The position numbers and the translations under genes were made by a program. Source: Scilla litardierei (Eukaryota > Streptophyta > Magnoliopsida > Asparagales > Asparagaceae). From it: a stretch of 64,000 nt of DNA. Of this stretch, positions 1 to 10,297 are shown piece by piece; positions within the stretch are counted from its first letter, which is position 1; every line of letters starts with the position of its first letter. Location: the NCBI GenBank assembly GCA_030789695.1, contig CM061133.1, positions 95,411,528 to 95,475,527 of the forward strand, in the 5' to 3' direction. The notes under the pieces were generated by a model. That model was not told where the DNA came from, searched no databases, and saw only the letters and a list, made by a program, of their open reading frames with translations.

Positions 1-257
1 TTGGCGACGTCTTCCCCGAGGAGATGTCTGGTTTGCCGCCTGATCGGGCTTTGGAATTTTCTATTGATCTTGTTCCAGGTGCGTAGCCGATTTCGAAGGC
101 GCCGTATCGTATGGCACCTGCAGAATTGGAAGAGTTGCGGAAGCAGTTGGATGAGCTTTTGCAGAAGGGTTATATTAATCCTAGTGTGTCTCCGTGGGGA
201 GCACCGGTGTTGTTGGTGAAGAAGAAGGATGGTTCGCGTCGCATGTACGTGGACACC
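1..257 (+). pseudogene. Truncated reverse transcriptase N-terminal fragment (Ty3/gypsy pol)
   Basis: Reading across one in-frame stop near 88, the translation carries [14 protein letters not shown], then [20 protein letters not shown] and [16 protein letters not shown], the conserved entry of a plant Ty3/gypsy RT domain. It duplicates, with divergence, the segment at about 905-1158 of the downstream pol block. Homology stops after the equivalent of RRMYVD and the sequence switches to LTR-type DNA. The RT catalytic motif is absent, so it cannot encode an enzyme. The element continues to the left of the window. Confidence 0.85.
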
Positions 258-617
258 GGGGACCAGTCCTAGTGTATTCGTTGTGTTTTACTTTTGTTAG
301 ACAGTTGTTTTGTTATCGGTGCGTAGCACCTATACTTTGTTATGTCGTTGCTTTTGTTGGCCTTGTTCTGGGCCTTTAGACTCTTTTCTTTTAGCCTGGT
401 GGCTTTTCTGGATGTTGGACTTATTTTCATGTTGGACAATTTATGAGATGTGAGATTTTATTTCAGTCTCTCCTTGTATTATTATTGTTGTTCCGTTGTG
501 GTTACAGGGACCTGCTTATGTTTTATTGACGCTTATCGGGATTGGGGCTTCACAGCTCCACTCTCGTGCGGACCTTTTCACGTCTCGCCTCCATTTTAGG
601 GAAGCGGGTCGTGACAA
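258..617 (+). repeat. Partial LTR (3' part) of Tekay-like element
   Basis: T-rich non-coding DNA containing GGTGCGTAGCACC (about 318), the GACGCTTATCGGGATT block (about 530) and a terminal GGGTCGTGACA. The same landmarks in the same order occur at 3409-3710 and, on the other strand, at the ends of the 10298 and 15742 LTRs. The 5' part of this LTR is missing; it is joined directly to RT sequence. The left boundary is approximate. Confidence 0.7.
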
Positions 618-3408
618 TTCCTCTAGTGGTCAGTGGAGATGAGTTATTTGCAGATTTCATCGTCACGATCTGTCGCATTTCGATGTCGTCCTTGGCATTG
701 ACTGGCTGGGAGACTTCCACACTTCGATCGACTATCACAGCAAGAGAGTGGTATTTCGGATTCCAGGCCATCCGGAGTTCGAGTTCCGCAGTAGAGACAA
801 GTCACTTGGGCCCATCAGATTTCGGGCTAAGCCGGAGGTGCCAGTACTAGCAGTGTTGCAGATGGAGATGGAGATCGACCGACAAGCGGTTGTCAGAGAC
901 TTCGACGACGTCTTTTCGGAGGATATCTCGGGTCTGCCACCCGACAGAGCTTTGGAGTTCGGCATTGATCTGATGCCGGGTGTGCAGCCGATATCGAAGG
1001 CACCGTATAGGATGGCTCCCGCGGAGCTAGAGGAGCTGCGGAAGCAACTAGTTAAGCTGTTGCAGAAGGGTTTCATCCACCCTAGTATGTCATCGTGGGG
1101 TGCACCAGTGTTACTTATGAAGAAGAAGGATGGGTCCCGCAGGATGTGTGTGGACTATCGAGGATTGAATGATGTCACCGTGAAGAACAAGTATCCACTG
1201 CCGCACATCGATGAAATTTTTGATCAGCTGTGAGGTTCGAGAGTTTTCTCGAAGATGGATTTGAGGAACGGATATCATCAGTTGAAGGTGAAGAAGGATG
1301 ACATTCCAAAGACAGCTTTCCGGACGAAGTACATGCACTATGAGTTTGTGGTGATGCCTTTCGGCGTGACCAACGCTCCAGCTGTGTTCATGAACCTTAT
1401 GAACTTGATTTTCTATGACTTCCTGGATAAGTTTGTCGTTATCTTTATTGACGACATTCTTATTTACTCGAAGTCTGAGGAGGAGCACAGCTGTCATCTG
1501 AAGACAGTGCTGGAGACGCTAAGGCGACACAAGTTGTACGCCAAGTATAGCAAGTGCGAGTTTTGGCTGGGCAGAGTCGAATTCCTGGGACATGTGGTGT
1601 CCGGTGATGGCATATCTGTAGATCTGGAGAAGGTCAGAGCAGTTCGAGATTGGCCGACTTCGCAGTCAGCGTCCGACATCAGGAGTTTCCTTGGTTTAGC
1701 AGGCTATTATCGACGGTTCATCAAGGATTTCTCGAAGATTGCTGAGCCGATGACGAAGCTGACGAGGAAGGATGTGGAGTTTCAGTGGTCTGATGCTTGT
1801 GAGGAGGCTTTCTGTATCTTGAAGGTGAGGTTGACCACAGCACCAGTTTTGGCAGTACCGGATCGGAGCGGAGGCTTTGAAGTGTATTGTAATGCATCGG
1901 GTAAGGGCCTAGGATGCGTTCTGCATCAGCATGGCCATGTGGTCGCGTATGCTTCTCGTCAACTGAGGATGCACGAGAAGAATTACCCGACGCACAATCT
2001 GGAGTTAGCAGCGGTGATCTTTGCATTGAATATTTGGAGGCACTTCTTACTGAGTGAGAGCGAGAAGATTTTCACCGATCACAAAAGTTTGAAGTACATA
2101 TTCACGCAGAAGGAGCTCAACATGCGTCAGAGACGATGGTTGGAGATCTTGGCTGACTATGAGATAGATCTACAGTATCATCCAGGGAAGGTGAACGTGG
2201 TGCCGGATGCTTTGAGTAGACTTCCTACTGCTATGATGCATACTGCTGACTGGAGGATTCAGCAGGAGCTGAAGGAGATGGATTTGGAAGTTGTCCTACC
2301 TGGTGTAGTTCATTCTTTCATGAATTTGCAGATTCAGTCCACGATCGTGGATCTGATCAAGGCAGCACAGGCAGGAGATCCGAAGTTGCAGAGGATCAGG
2401 AGGCAGATTGAAGCTGGACTACGTGCGGAGTTTATGATTCATGAGGATGGTTCGCTGCGGTACGACAGCAGACTCTGCGTACCAGCAGGTGATGTTCGGG
2501 AGGAGCTTTTGAGTGAGGCTCATAGCTCGCCTTATTCTATACATCCTGGTGGTACCAAGATGTATAAGGACCTCCGTCTGAATTAATGGTGGATTGGCAT
2601 GAAGAGGAGTGTGGCACCGAGGGTTGCCAAGTGTTTGATATGCCAACAAGTGAAGGCTGAGCACCATCGTACGGCTGGATTGCTACAACCGCTTCCTATT
2701 CTAGAGTGGAAGTGGCAACATATTACGATGGATTTCCTGACTGGTTTACCTCGGACCCCGAAACAGAACGACGCAGTCTGGGTGATCGTTGATCGGTTGA
2801 CTAAGTCTGCGCACTTCATTCCCTTCCGAGTGGGCCAGTCTACTGAAGTTTTGGCGAGGAAATATCTAGAGGTAAAATTTCATTTCTACTTCTCTTTAAT
2901 TTTTCCTCTTTGAGTTAGTTGTGACGTAGACCGTGTGCGTGCAGGAGATTGTACGCTTACATGGGGTCCCCGTGAGCATCGTGTCTGACAAAGACTCGAG
3001 GTTCACATCTCAGTTCTGGAGAAGTCTACAGGAGAATTTGTGTACGAGTCTGAGTTTCAGCACGTCGTACCACCCGCAGACCGACGGCCAGTCCGAGAGG
3101 ACTATTCAGATACTAGAGGATATGCTGCGAGCTTGTACACTCAATTTGAAGGGATCTTGGGAGGACCATCTCCATTTAATGGAGTTTTCTTATAACAACA
3201 GCTACCAGGCGAGCATTGGCATAGTACCGTTTCCTGCCTTATATGTGAGGAAATGTCGATCGCCACTGAGCTGGGATGACGTTGGAGATCGGGAGCTGTT
3301 TGGTCCGGAGATGATAGTAGAAGCTGTGGATGTCGTGAGAGGCATCAGGGAGAAGCTCAGAGTTGCACAGGATCGATTCAAGCATTGGGCAGTTCCAGAG
3401 ATATCCAT
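618..3408 (+). pseudogene. Ty3/gypsy pol pseudogene: protease tail, RT, RNase H, integrase
   Basis: Domain order seen: protease C-terminal segment ([11 protein letters not shown]), linker, RT with [34 protein letters not shown] and the catalytic FIDDILIYS, RNase H with the [14 protein letters not shown] end, integrase zinc-binding region ([21 protein letters not shown]), and integrase core with the D of TMDFLTGLP, the D of IVSDKDSRF and the E of GQSERTIQ. Damage: a frameshift near 666, a TGA at 1231 where the family has an arginine or glutamine codon (CGA to TGA fits methyl-C decay), a TAA at 2584, and an RNase H first Asp changed to Asn (VYCNASG). The reading frame ends by deletion into LTR DNA after the integrase core, so no chromodomain remains. 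It cannot produce a working polyprotein. Confidence 0.93.
2872..2944 (+). other. Candidate 73-bp spliceosomal intron inside integrase
   Basis: Integrase homology stops at the GAG codon 2869-2871 and resumes in frame at GAG 2945. The interruption begins GTAAAAT, is T-rich, and ends GTGCAG, with phase 0 on both sides. Removing exactly this segment restores an uninterrupted integrase reading between the first and second catalytic Asp. An indel is possible, but the fit to GT-AG rules at both ends is exact. Confidence 0.55.
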
Positions 3409-3710
3409 TCCTTATAGTTTGGGTGCGTAGCACCTTTGGTTTCATTGTTAGGTTAGGTGCTTGCACCGTTAGATTTTCCTTCTTGCAGTTGTAGCCCTTC
3501 GGGCGTTGAGACTTGGTACTTATGATATGTTGGAATAATAAAATGTGATGTCTTTCCTTTCGTACTTTTATTGTTCTGTACTAACATGCAGGTACCTGTA
3601 CCTTTGTCTTGGTACCACACAGACACTTATTGGGTCAGGGCTCCTTAGCTCTGGCCTAAGCGGGCCTAGTCACGCTTCGCCTCCGCTGTTTTGGGAAGCA
3701 GGGCATGACA
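3409..3710 (+). repeat. Partial LTR (3' part) ending the Tekay-like element
   Basis: Contains GGTGCGTAGCACC (3423), an AATAAAATG that could serve as polyadenylation signal (3537), the block CACTTATTGGGTCAGGGC (about 3624) and the terminus GCAGGGCATGACA. The integrase frame runs straight into it, so the end of pol, the polypurine tract and the 5' part of this LTR are deleted. LINE ORF1 sequence follows at 3711. Confidence 0.75.
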
Positions 3711-4310
3711 GATGTGGAGGAAGAGAGTCTGCCATCTATTGCAGAGGGAGTTGTATGTGAGATGGAAATGGATGCCCAGGAAATGGAGGGCATATGACCT
3801 TTTAATAAAAAAGATGTGGAGGAAGAGATTCTAACCAATGCTCCAACAGATCCTGTTAGCAATATAGAGGTTGAAAATGTAATCCCCCCAAATTCTGTGA
3901 AGGAATATGCAGGTGATGTGCGGAAGGATGGCCATACATCGGAGGGAATAGGATTTGTGGAAACTGAGACAAGTACTCTGGGCTCTGTGCTTGAAGTGCT
4001 GGAGCAAAGAAATACACATGATATTAGGAAGTCCTTGGATACTTGCAATGCATCTGTGAAAACTTCAAATATAGCTAAGAGTGGAGATATGGATTCGGGA
4101 ATTATCTTGGATAGGCAGGAGTCAACGGATGCGATAATAGATGACCTTCCATCTGTGCTATCGTATGAGAATGATGAATGGGAGGAGGAGTTAGCAAGGC
4201 TTGAGAAAAACTCTAATGCAAATGGAACTAAGAAGCATCAAGTTGCTTTGGGCAGTAGGAAGAGCACACGGCTGGGCATTCATGCCCGTCCCCCATCCTC
4301 ACATAAATAA
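3711..4310 (+). pseudogene. LINE ORF1 C-terminal remnant
   Basis: From 3711 the frame reads DVEEESLPSIAEGV and stops at 3795-3797; a second stretch at 3810-4310 starts again with DVEEEILTNAP, so the acidic segment is present twice. It runs to a basic end (GSRKSTRLGIHARPPSSHK) just 3 bp before the ORF2 start, the usual place for plant L1 ORF1. The nucleic-acid-binding N-terminal half is not in the window. In its family ORF1 binds the element RNA; this remnant is broken by at least one stop and is unlikely to be functional. Confidence 0.6.
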
Positions 4311-4313
4311 TCC

Positions 4314-7300
4314 ATGTCTATTCTAATTTGGAAAGTTAGAGGTATCAACAATCGTACTAGGAGGCGTGATATGAGGGATAGAATCAAAGAGCTGCAACCA
4401 TCAATAGTAGCCCTGCTTGAAACTAAGCTCAAAACCGGCCCTGAGAAAGCGAATTTGCTCCAGAATAAATGGTAGATGATTCATAACTTTGAAGTTAGTA
4501 AAGGAGGGCGAATTCTCATTCCGTTTGATCATTCAGTTTGGCGATGTGATATGGTGTCGGTGTCTTCACAGCATCTGTCTTGTAAATGTACTAATGCAGG
4601 GGGCTATAGCAATTTCCTAACAGTAATTTATGCGTCCAATTCTTATTCTGAAAGGCAAAGTTTGTGGGGATTATTGGAAGCTGATGCTGCAAGTTTTCGG
4701 GATGAAGCGTGGCTCGTAGGAGGGGACTTCAACTGTGTTCGCTACTCGTTAGACAAATTGGGCAGAAGGAAAATTGATTATCATTCCACTGATGATCTCA
4801 ACTATTGCTTGTATGCATGTGCCTTACTGGAAATCAAAAGCATGGGGAATCGCTACAGTTGGTGCAATAATAGAGTTGGAAGAGGTCGTATTGCGGCGTA
4901 GCTGGATCGAGTTCTTTGCTGTGTAAAATGGCTCTCTCATTTTTCAGAAGGTTATGTGGAATACCTTGACCCTCTTACTAGTGATCATTTTCCAATGCTG
5001 ATCAGACACCATTCCAAGGTAACCTCCGAACCAAAGACATTTAAGTTTTTTACTCATTGGTTGCGGATGGCAGGATGCAAGGAAATCATTGATAGTAGCT
5101 GGGCAAAACATTTGCATGGTGCTCCTTTGCTTTGCGTGGCTACCAAATTAAAGAGGCTCAAGGCCAAATTAAAATCCTGGTCCAAGGATCACATCTCTGC
5201 AATTGGAAGTTGCCGTAGAATGCTAGAAAGTGTTAGAGCTAACCCAGACATTCACACAAGGCCACATCTACAGCAAATTGAGAGAGATTTGGCGCAGCAG
5301 CTCTCGGACCATTTGGAGTTGGAGGAAGAGATGTTAAGGCAGAAGAGTCGTCAGGATTGGTTACATCTGGGGGATTGGAATACTAATTTTTTCTACACTG
5401 CCATGAAGGCCCATCAAGGCCGTAATAACCTTGGTCACCTCATTGGGCCTGGCGGGGAATAGAACGGTACTTTTGATAAGCTAAAGGTATCTGCACAAAA
5501 CTTCTACAAAGCACTATACCACCAGGATAATTACTGGAATGTATTTCCTAGGTTGGTTACTAAAAGGAAACTTACTGTTGGAGCTGTATGTTGGCTGGAT
5601 AGGAGAATCTCGTCTGAGGAAATTAAGGAGGCTATATTCCAAATGAATCCTAGCAAATCCCCTGGCCTGATGGTTACAATGGGAGCTTTTACCAACAAAA
5701 CTGGGGCACTATTGGAGGGGAAATCACGGAGGAGATAAAATCCTTCTTTCGAACGGGGTCCATGCTTAGGCAACTAAACCATATTTTCCGTACTCTGGTT
5801 CCCAAGAAATGCAAATGTTAGTGGGTTAGGGGACTATATACTGATTGCCTGTTGCAATGTGATTTACAAAGCTATAAGCAAAGTGATCTGTAACAGAATC
5901 ACGGTAGTAATTCATGAACTGATATCGCCAAATCAAGCTGCTTTCCTTCAAGGCAGGCTGCTTGCTGATAGCGCTCTTCTTGCTCATGAACAGATCCGGG
6001 ATTTTAGCAATCCTATGGGATCACGCGCTTGCATAAAGTTGGATTTGAAGAAGGCTTTTGACAGTATAAATCGAGAGTTCATCTACTTCATTCTTCATCA
6101 GTTGGGCTTTAGTAGGAAATTTATCCAATGGATCAAAGAGTGTATTTCTACTCCTACATTTTCGGTAATGATCAATGGCTCTCCCCATGGATTTTTTAGC
6201 TGGAACAGAGGCCTGCGCCAAGGTGATCCACTATTCGCATATCTTTTTATAATGGTCTTGGAGGCTTTCTCCATCCTCATGGACCGTGCTATGGCGTCGC
6301 GCTCTATCCACCCTATGAGGCATTCAGGCTCCATCTCCCATCTTCTGTTCGTCGATGATTTATTAGGCTTCTGCCGTGCCAATGCCAGATCTTTTAAAGG
6401 ACTAAGCAACTTGTTGGATGAATTTTCTTGCTTTACTGGTCTCCAAGTAAACTGGGATAAGAGCTCTGCCATCTTCAGTAAAGGAACGAAGAACCCTTTG
6501 GATCTAGCTGGTTCTATGGGTTTTAAGCATACCACTACATTTACCATCTACCTTGGTTTGCCTCTTTCCAATAATTACCCCAAGTCATCGATGTATAGCA
6601 GATTGGTGGATAAATGTCAGAAACCTCTTGCTGGTTGGACATCTTCCTTACTAACTATCTCTGGCCGAATTGAGTTAGTCAGAACCGTGATCTATGGAAT
6701 GGTTAATTTCTGGATGCAAGCTTATCGCATCCCAGCAACGGTCCTACGCACCATTAACTCAATGTGTAGAAAATTCATTTTGGGTGCCTCCAAAATCTGG
6801 GCTTGGAAAGATGTCTGTACTCCCAAAGATGATGGGGGGTTGGTTTGCGGCAGCTTAAGGATCTCAATGTTGCGGCTGGCATCAAAATGACTTGGCAGCT
6901 TTTTAAAAGTAATAGCCTTTAGGCACAGCATATGAGAAAGAGCTATGGGGGATTGACTCACTTCTACTCCACTAAAGGTAAACCTACTCATTCAGGTACC
7001 TGGAAATTCTTGCTCCATTGCAGAAGTATCTCTAGTAAGCTTATTCGTGGGATGGTGTGCAACGACAACTCCACCCTCTTTTGGCATGACAACTGGCTCC
7101 ATTGTGGGTCGTTAAAGGATTTACACAACATTCCCCTGGGAGAAGGCGACAAGTTAGTCAGCGACTATTGGGATGGGATGCGGTGGGTGGATGATCCTAA
7201 CATCCGTCACTTACAGCCGGCTCTTCAACAATACACACTACATTCGGGTCATGATAGATGGGAATGGATACCCGGTGAGCCTTTCAGATTTTTTAAATGC

Positions 7301-7853
7301 TTGGACCGGTGTTAGACAACATGGCCCAAAATTCTGCTACCACCCGATTGTTTGGCACAAGAAACGCATTCCAAAATTCTCTATCATGCTGCTAAGAGCT
7401 TTCCAAGATAAACTATTAACCAAGGAGCACTTGATTAAATGGCTCCCTTCTGTCCCAGCAAACTGTGTGATGTGTAAGGGCCAAGCCATTGAGACGGCCG
7501 GCCATCTATTCTTTCAATGCGAATACTCCTCCTACATTTTGAAGCGTAGCCTGCTGAAGCTGGGGGTTCTTCATTCTATTGCGCTGAAGCTACATGAGGT
7601 TGGGGATTATTTCATTACTCATTTTGTGAAGAAGTCAGCCGTGAGCCATCTTGCAAATACTGTCATTGCGGCCATCGTCTGGCACATCTGGAAAGAGCAG
7701 AATATGCAAATTTTTGAGGACTCCTCACAACCAAAAACCCTCTTGTTTGAGGCCATTGCAAATGAGGTTAGGCTCGCGATGGGGAAGGCCGACGTAGAAG
7801 ACCCGGTTGCTTGCAATATACTATCCAATTGGGATATTATGGACTATGGATAA
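4314..7853 (+). pseudogene. LINE ORF2: endonuclease - reverse transcriptase - zf-RVT
   Basis: Starts MSILIWKVRGINN, the typical plant L1 endonuclease opening, with LLETKL, VGGDFNCVR and SDHFPML marking the APE-type nuclease. The RT (about 5859-6890) shows NQAAFLQGR, IKLDLKKAFDS, GLRQGDPL and the catalytic LLFVDDLL (usually FADD). The C-terminal zf-RVT region (about 7330-7560) has WHKKRIPKF and CVMCKGQAIETAGHLFFQC. Stops at about 4473, 4899 and 5460 and frameshifts near 5740, 6837 and 7300 break the frame. In an active LINE this protein nicks target DNA and primes reverse transcription; this copy is dead. Confidence 0.92.
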
Positions 7854-8056
7854 GAAAAGACCATGTTTTCTTTGGGTGGTTTGGGTTTTAACCGAGCTGA
7901 TGATTTGTACTAGTTCTAGTCAAGGTTCGTGTGCGGGGTACGGATAATTTAGTGATGGGTGACGATGCTTGTGTCCTCTCCCCATCCTACTGCGTCTAAA
8001 TCCCAACACCACCTTTGTACATCCTGACCATGTTTATAAAATAGTTTAACTTTCCA

Positions 8057-8057
<1 letters not shown>

Positions 8058-8111
<54 letters not shown>
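8058..8111. repeat. (AC)n microsatellite at the LINE 3' end
   Basis: Uninterrupted AC dinucleotides beginning directly after the LINE 3' UTR, where a poly(A) tail would be expected. The second LINE copy also ends near an AC tract on its sense strand. Confidence 0.95.
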
Positions 8112-8114
<3 letters not shown>

Positions 8115-9703
8115 TGGGTCAGCGTGGATTAGCGCAGATTATATTGAGTTTTCTAGCAATCTGAGCCTAGAAAACTCAAGCGCAGACATGTTTTGTAGCA
8201 CGTGCACGAGCCTTATTTTAATCACCTAATCACCTAAAGACGACATGTTTTGTAGCAGTAGCAATGGTTCTTACAACTCAAGCGCAGACATCTTCTATCT
8301 GCTAATGGTGGTTGGGATGGCGACCTATTATGTGCTGAAATATGTAGACTTCATCAGCTAACCGAGTCAGTAAAATAATTTGTATTGTGCATCTGCGAAA
8401 GATGGTGGAATGCATTGCAACAAAATCCCTCCCACCCAAATTTTAACTCTAATTCTCTACACATTGTTTCCTCAAGATTCAATCAATACTGTCCTTTTAC
8501 ACACCTTTTGTCCTAGTCAACAAACCCATTCAAAAACTTGTTTAATAGAAATAGGAATGAGTTACATGTATATAATAACAATCATTTATAAATATCACAA
8601 CATCACACATATTTTTATGAGATGTGATCTTAACCATTTCATTATAAATGAGAAGAGTTTGAGGTATTTTCTATTAATTTCATAATATTTGATGAACTCT
8701 TTAAGATAGAAGGACAAACCTAATATGAAACATAAGTATATAAGCAAAAAGTTTGTAATAATTCCAATCATTAATCTTAAGCCAAAAATTTACATTCTAT
8801 AATATTTGATCTCTCTCAACCTCAAAAGAACCAAAGAAACAAAAAGGGCTTCCAATACTTATAATCCCTGATATAAACAAAATAAGAGTGCTTTCACAAA
8901 ATTGTTTTCTTCTAATATGTAAAGACAGTAGAGAGATTTCATTTTGAGTATTCACTCCATTTTCAGGCTAGATGTGTTTAATCTTGGCAATGTCTTCTCA
9001 GGAAAACTCTCTTCATTCATCACCTTTCTTTTGTTGTTGTTGCTGTTGTGTCAAAGCTGATGCCATCACCTTCCCACTGTTGATGCTGCTTCAGCTGATG
9101 TTGATTCAACTGTTGTTGTTGATCCTTCTTTTCTCTGGACCTGCATTTCAACAGATTAGGCCTCAGACTGTTCATGTATGATAACTGTATATGCTTCAAA
9201 AAAAATCATATGCTCTTTACTCCAAACAGTTGACATCGGTTTTATAGCATGAAAAATAAATAGAAAATCTCATTCAAGTTATAGACAAAAGGAAAAAGAG
9301 AAATAATGTATCTGTTTCAAATCGGAGGGGGTTTTTATTTTTCTTGTTTCCAAGATCCAGACCTACCGGTTTATCAAATGACTTAAAATATCTAACAAAG
9401 AAGTGAACTCCAAACCGTGCACAAAAATATCTAACAAAAGCAACAACTTTCCAAAAGGCAAAAGCTAACTCGATCAAAAAACACCAAAGATCAAAAAAAC
9501 ACCAAAGATCGAAACTTTTAGATAGAAGAATTTTAAAAACTCCCACCAAAGAAAGAAATGAACCTCGAGCTTGATGGCAAGTGAGGGATCGTAAACCCCA
9601 AGCACCTCATTGAGCGCCACACACCCCTTTCCCCGGGAGCCACCCCTCAAAGACGATGTTCCTCATCGATCCTCCTCATCGTCGCGTCTCTCTACTGATC
9701 CTC
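8112..9703. other. Gene-free A+T-rich stretch
   Basis: No coding region, RNA gene or transposon terminus recognised. About 8970-9180 is a TTG/CTG-rich patch giving Cys- and Leu-runs in translation, best explained by base composition. A short direct repeat of the type AAATATCTAACAAA occurs twice around 9388-9440. Confidence 0.5.
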
Positions 9704-10297
9704 CGATGTTGGATCCATGCAGAGCAGTCTGTGTTTATGCACTTCATATTGGATCAATGCAGAAAATTTCATGCAAAAAAATAGTTATTGCATTTTTGTG
9801 CTTTTAAATGAAATTTCGTACGATTTGAAGATTCATGAAATTTTCTGAAGTAAGAGGCTACTCCACACTGACGGATATGATACTAACGGACATGAAAATT
9901 TCGTACGATATTTACTTTATTTAGCTTGGAGATAACTTTATGCTGCATTTTTGTGCTTTTAAATGAAATTTCATACGATATGATATTTATACAGAAAATT
10001 TTCGATGTTGGATCCATGTAGAGCAGTCTGTGTTTATGTACTTCATATTGGATCCACACAGAAAATATCATGCAAAAAAAATAGTTATCGCATTTTATGC
10101 TTCTAAATGAAATTTCATACGACATGAAGCTTCATGAAATTTTCTGAAATTAGAAGATACTTCATACTGACGGATACGATACTGACAGACATGAAAATTT
10201 CATACGATATGTACTTTATTTAGCTCGGAGATAACTTCATACTGCATTTTTGTGCTTCTAAATGAAATTTCATACGACATGATATCCATACAGAAAA
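9704..10297. repeat. Two tandem units of a 299-bp repeat
   Basis: CGATGTTGGATCCATG starts at 9704 and again at 10003, a 299-bp period. Both units carry GAGCAGTCTGTGTTTATG, TTCATGAAATTTTCTGAA and AATGAAATTTCATACGA in the same order. The second unit is cut at 10297 by the LTR element; a partial third copy appears beyond the element at about 19053-19140. This looks like a short satellite or minisatellite array with the element inserted inside it. Confidence 0.85.
10293..10297. repeat. Target site duplication GAAAA (left copy)
   Basis: GAAAA immediately precedes the TGTCACGCC terminus and is repeated at 18951-18955 directly after the CGTTACA terminus. Confidence 0.9.

Larger units (their letters stand above)
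1..3710 (+). mobile_element. Rearranged Ty3/gypsy (Tekay/Del-like) retrotransposon remnant
   Basis: The order is RT fragment, LTR 3' part, protease-RT-RNaseH-integrase block, LTR 3' part. Both LTR pieces end in a TGACA-type terminus (617 and 3710) and share the GTGCGTAGCACC motif and the ACGCTTATTGGG/ACACTTATTGGG block with the LTRs of the 10298-18950 element, so they belong to related families. There is no gag, primer binding site or chromodomain at either junction, so this is a deletion product and not an intact element. The Tekay/Del assignment rests on the RT/RNase H/integrase style and is an inference. Confidence 0.85.
3711..8057 (+). mobile_element. L1-type LINE (non-LTR retrotransposon), decayed
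   Basis: Contiguous ORF1 tail, endonuclease, reverse transcriptase, zf-RVT domain and a short 3' UTR, followed at 8058 by an (AC)n tract. The 5' end is absent because the Tekay-like LTR terminus sits against ORF1 at 3710/3711, which suggests the LTR element inserted into this LINE. The same LINE family occurs on the minus strand at 26450-38882. Confidence 0.9.
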
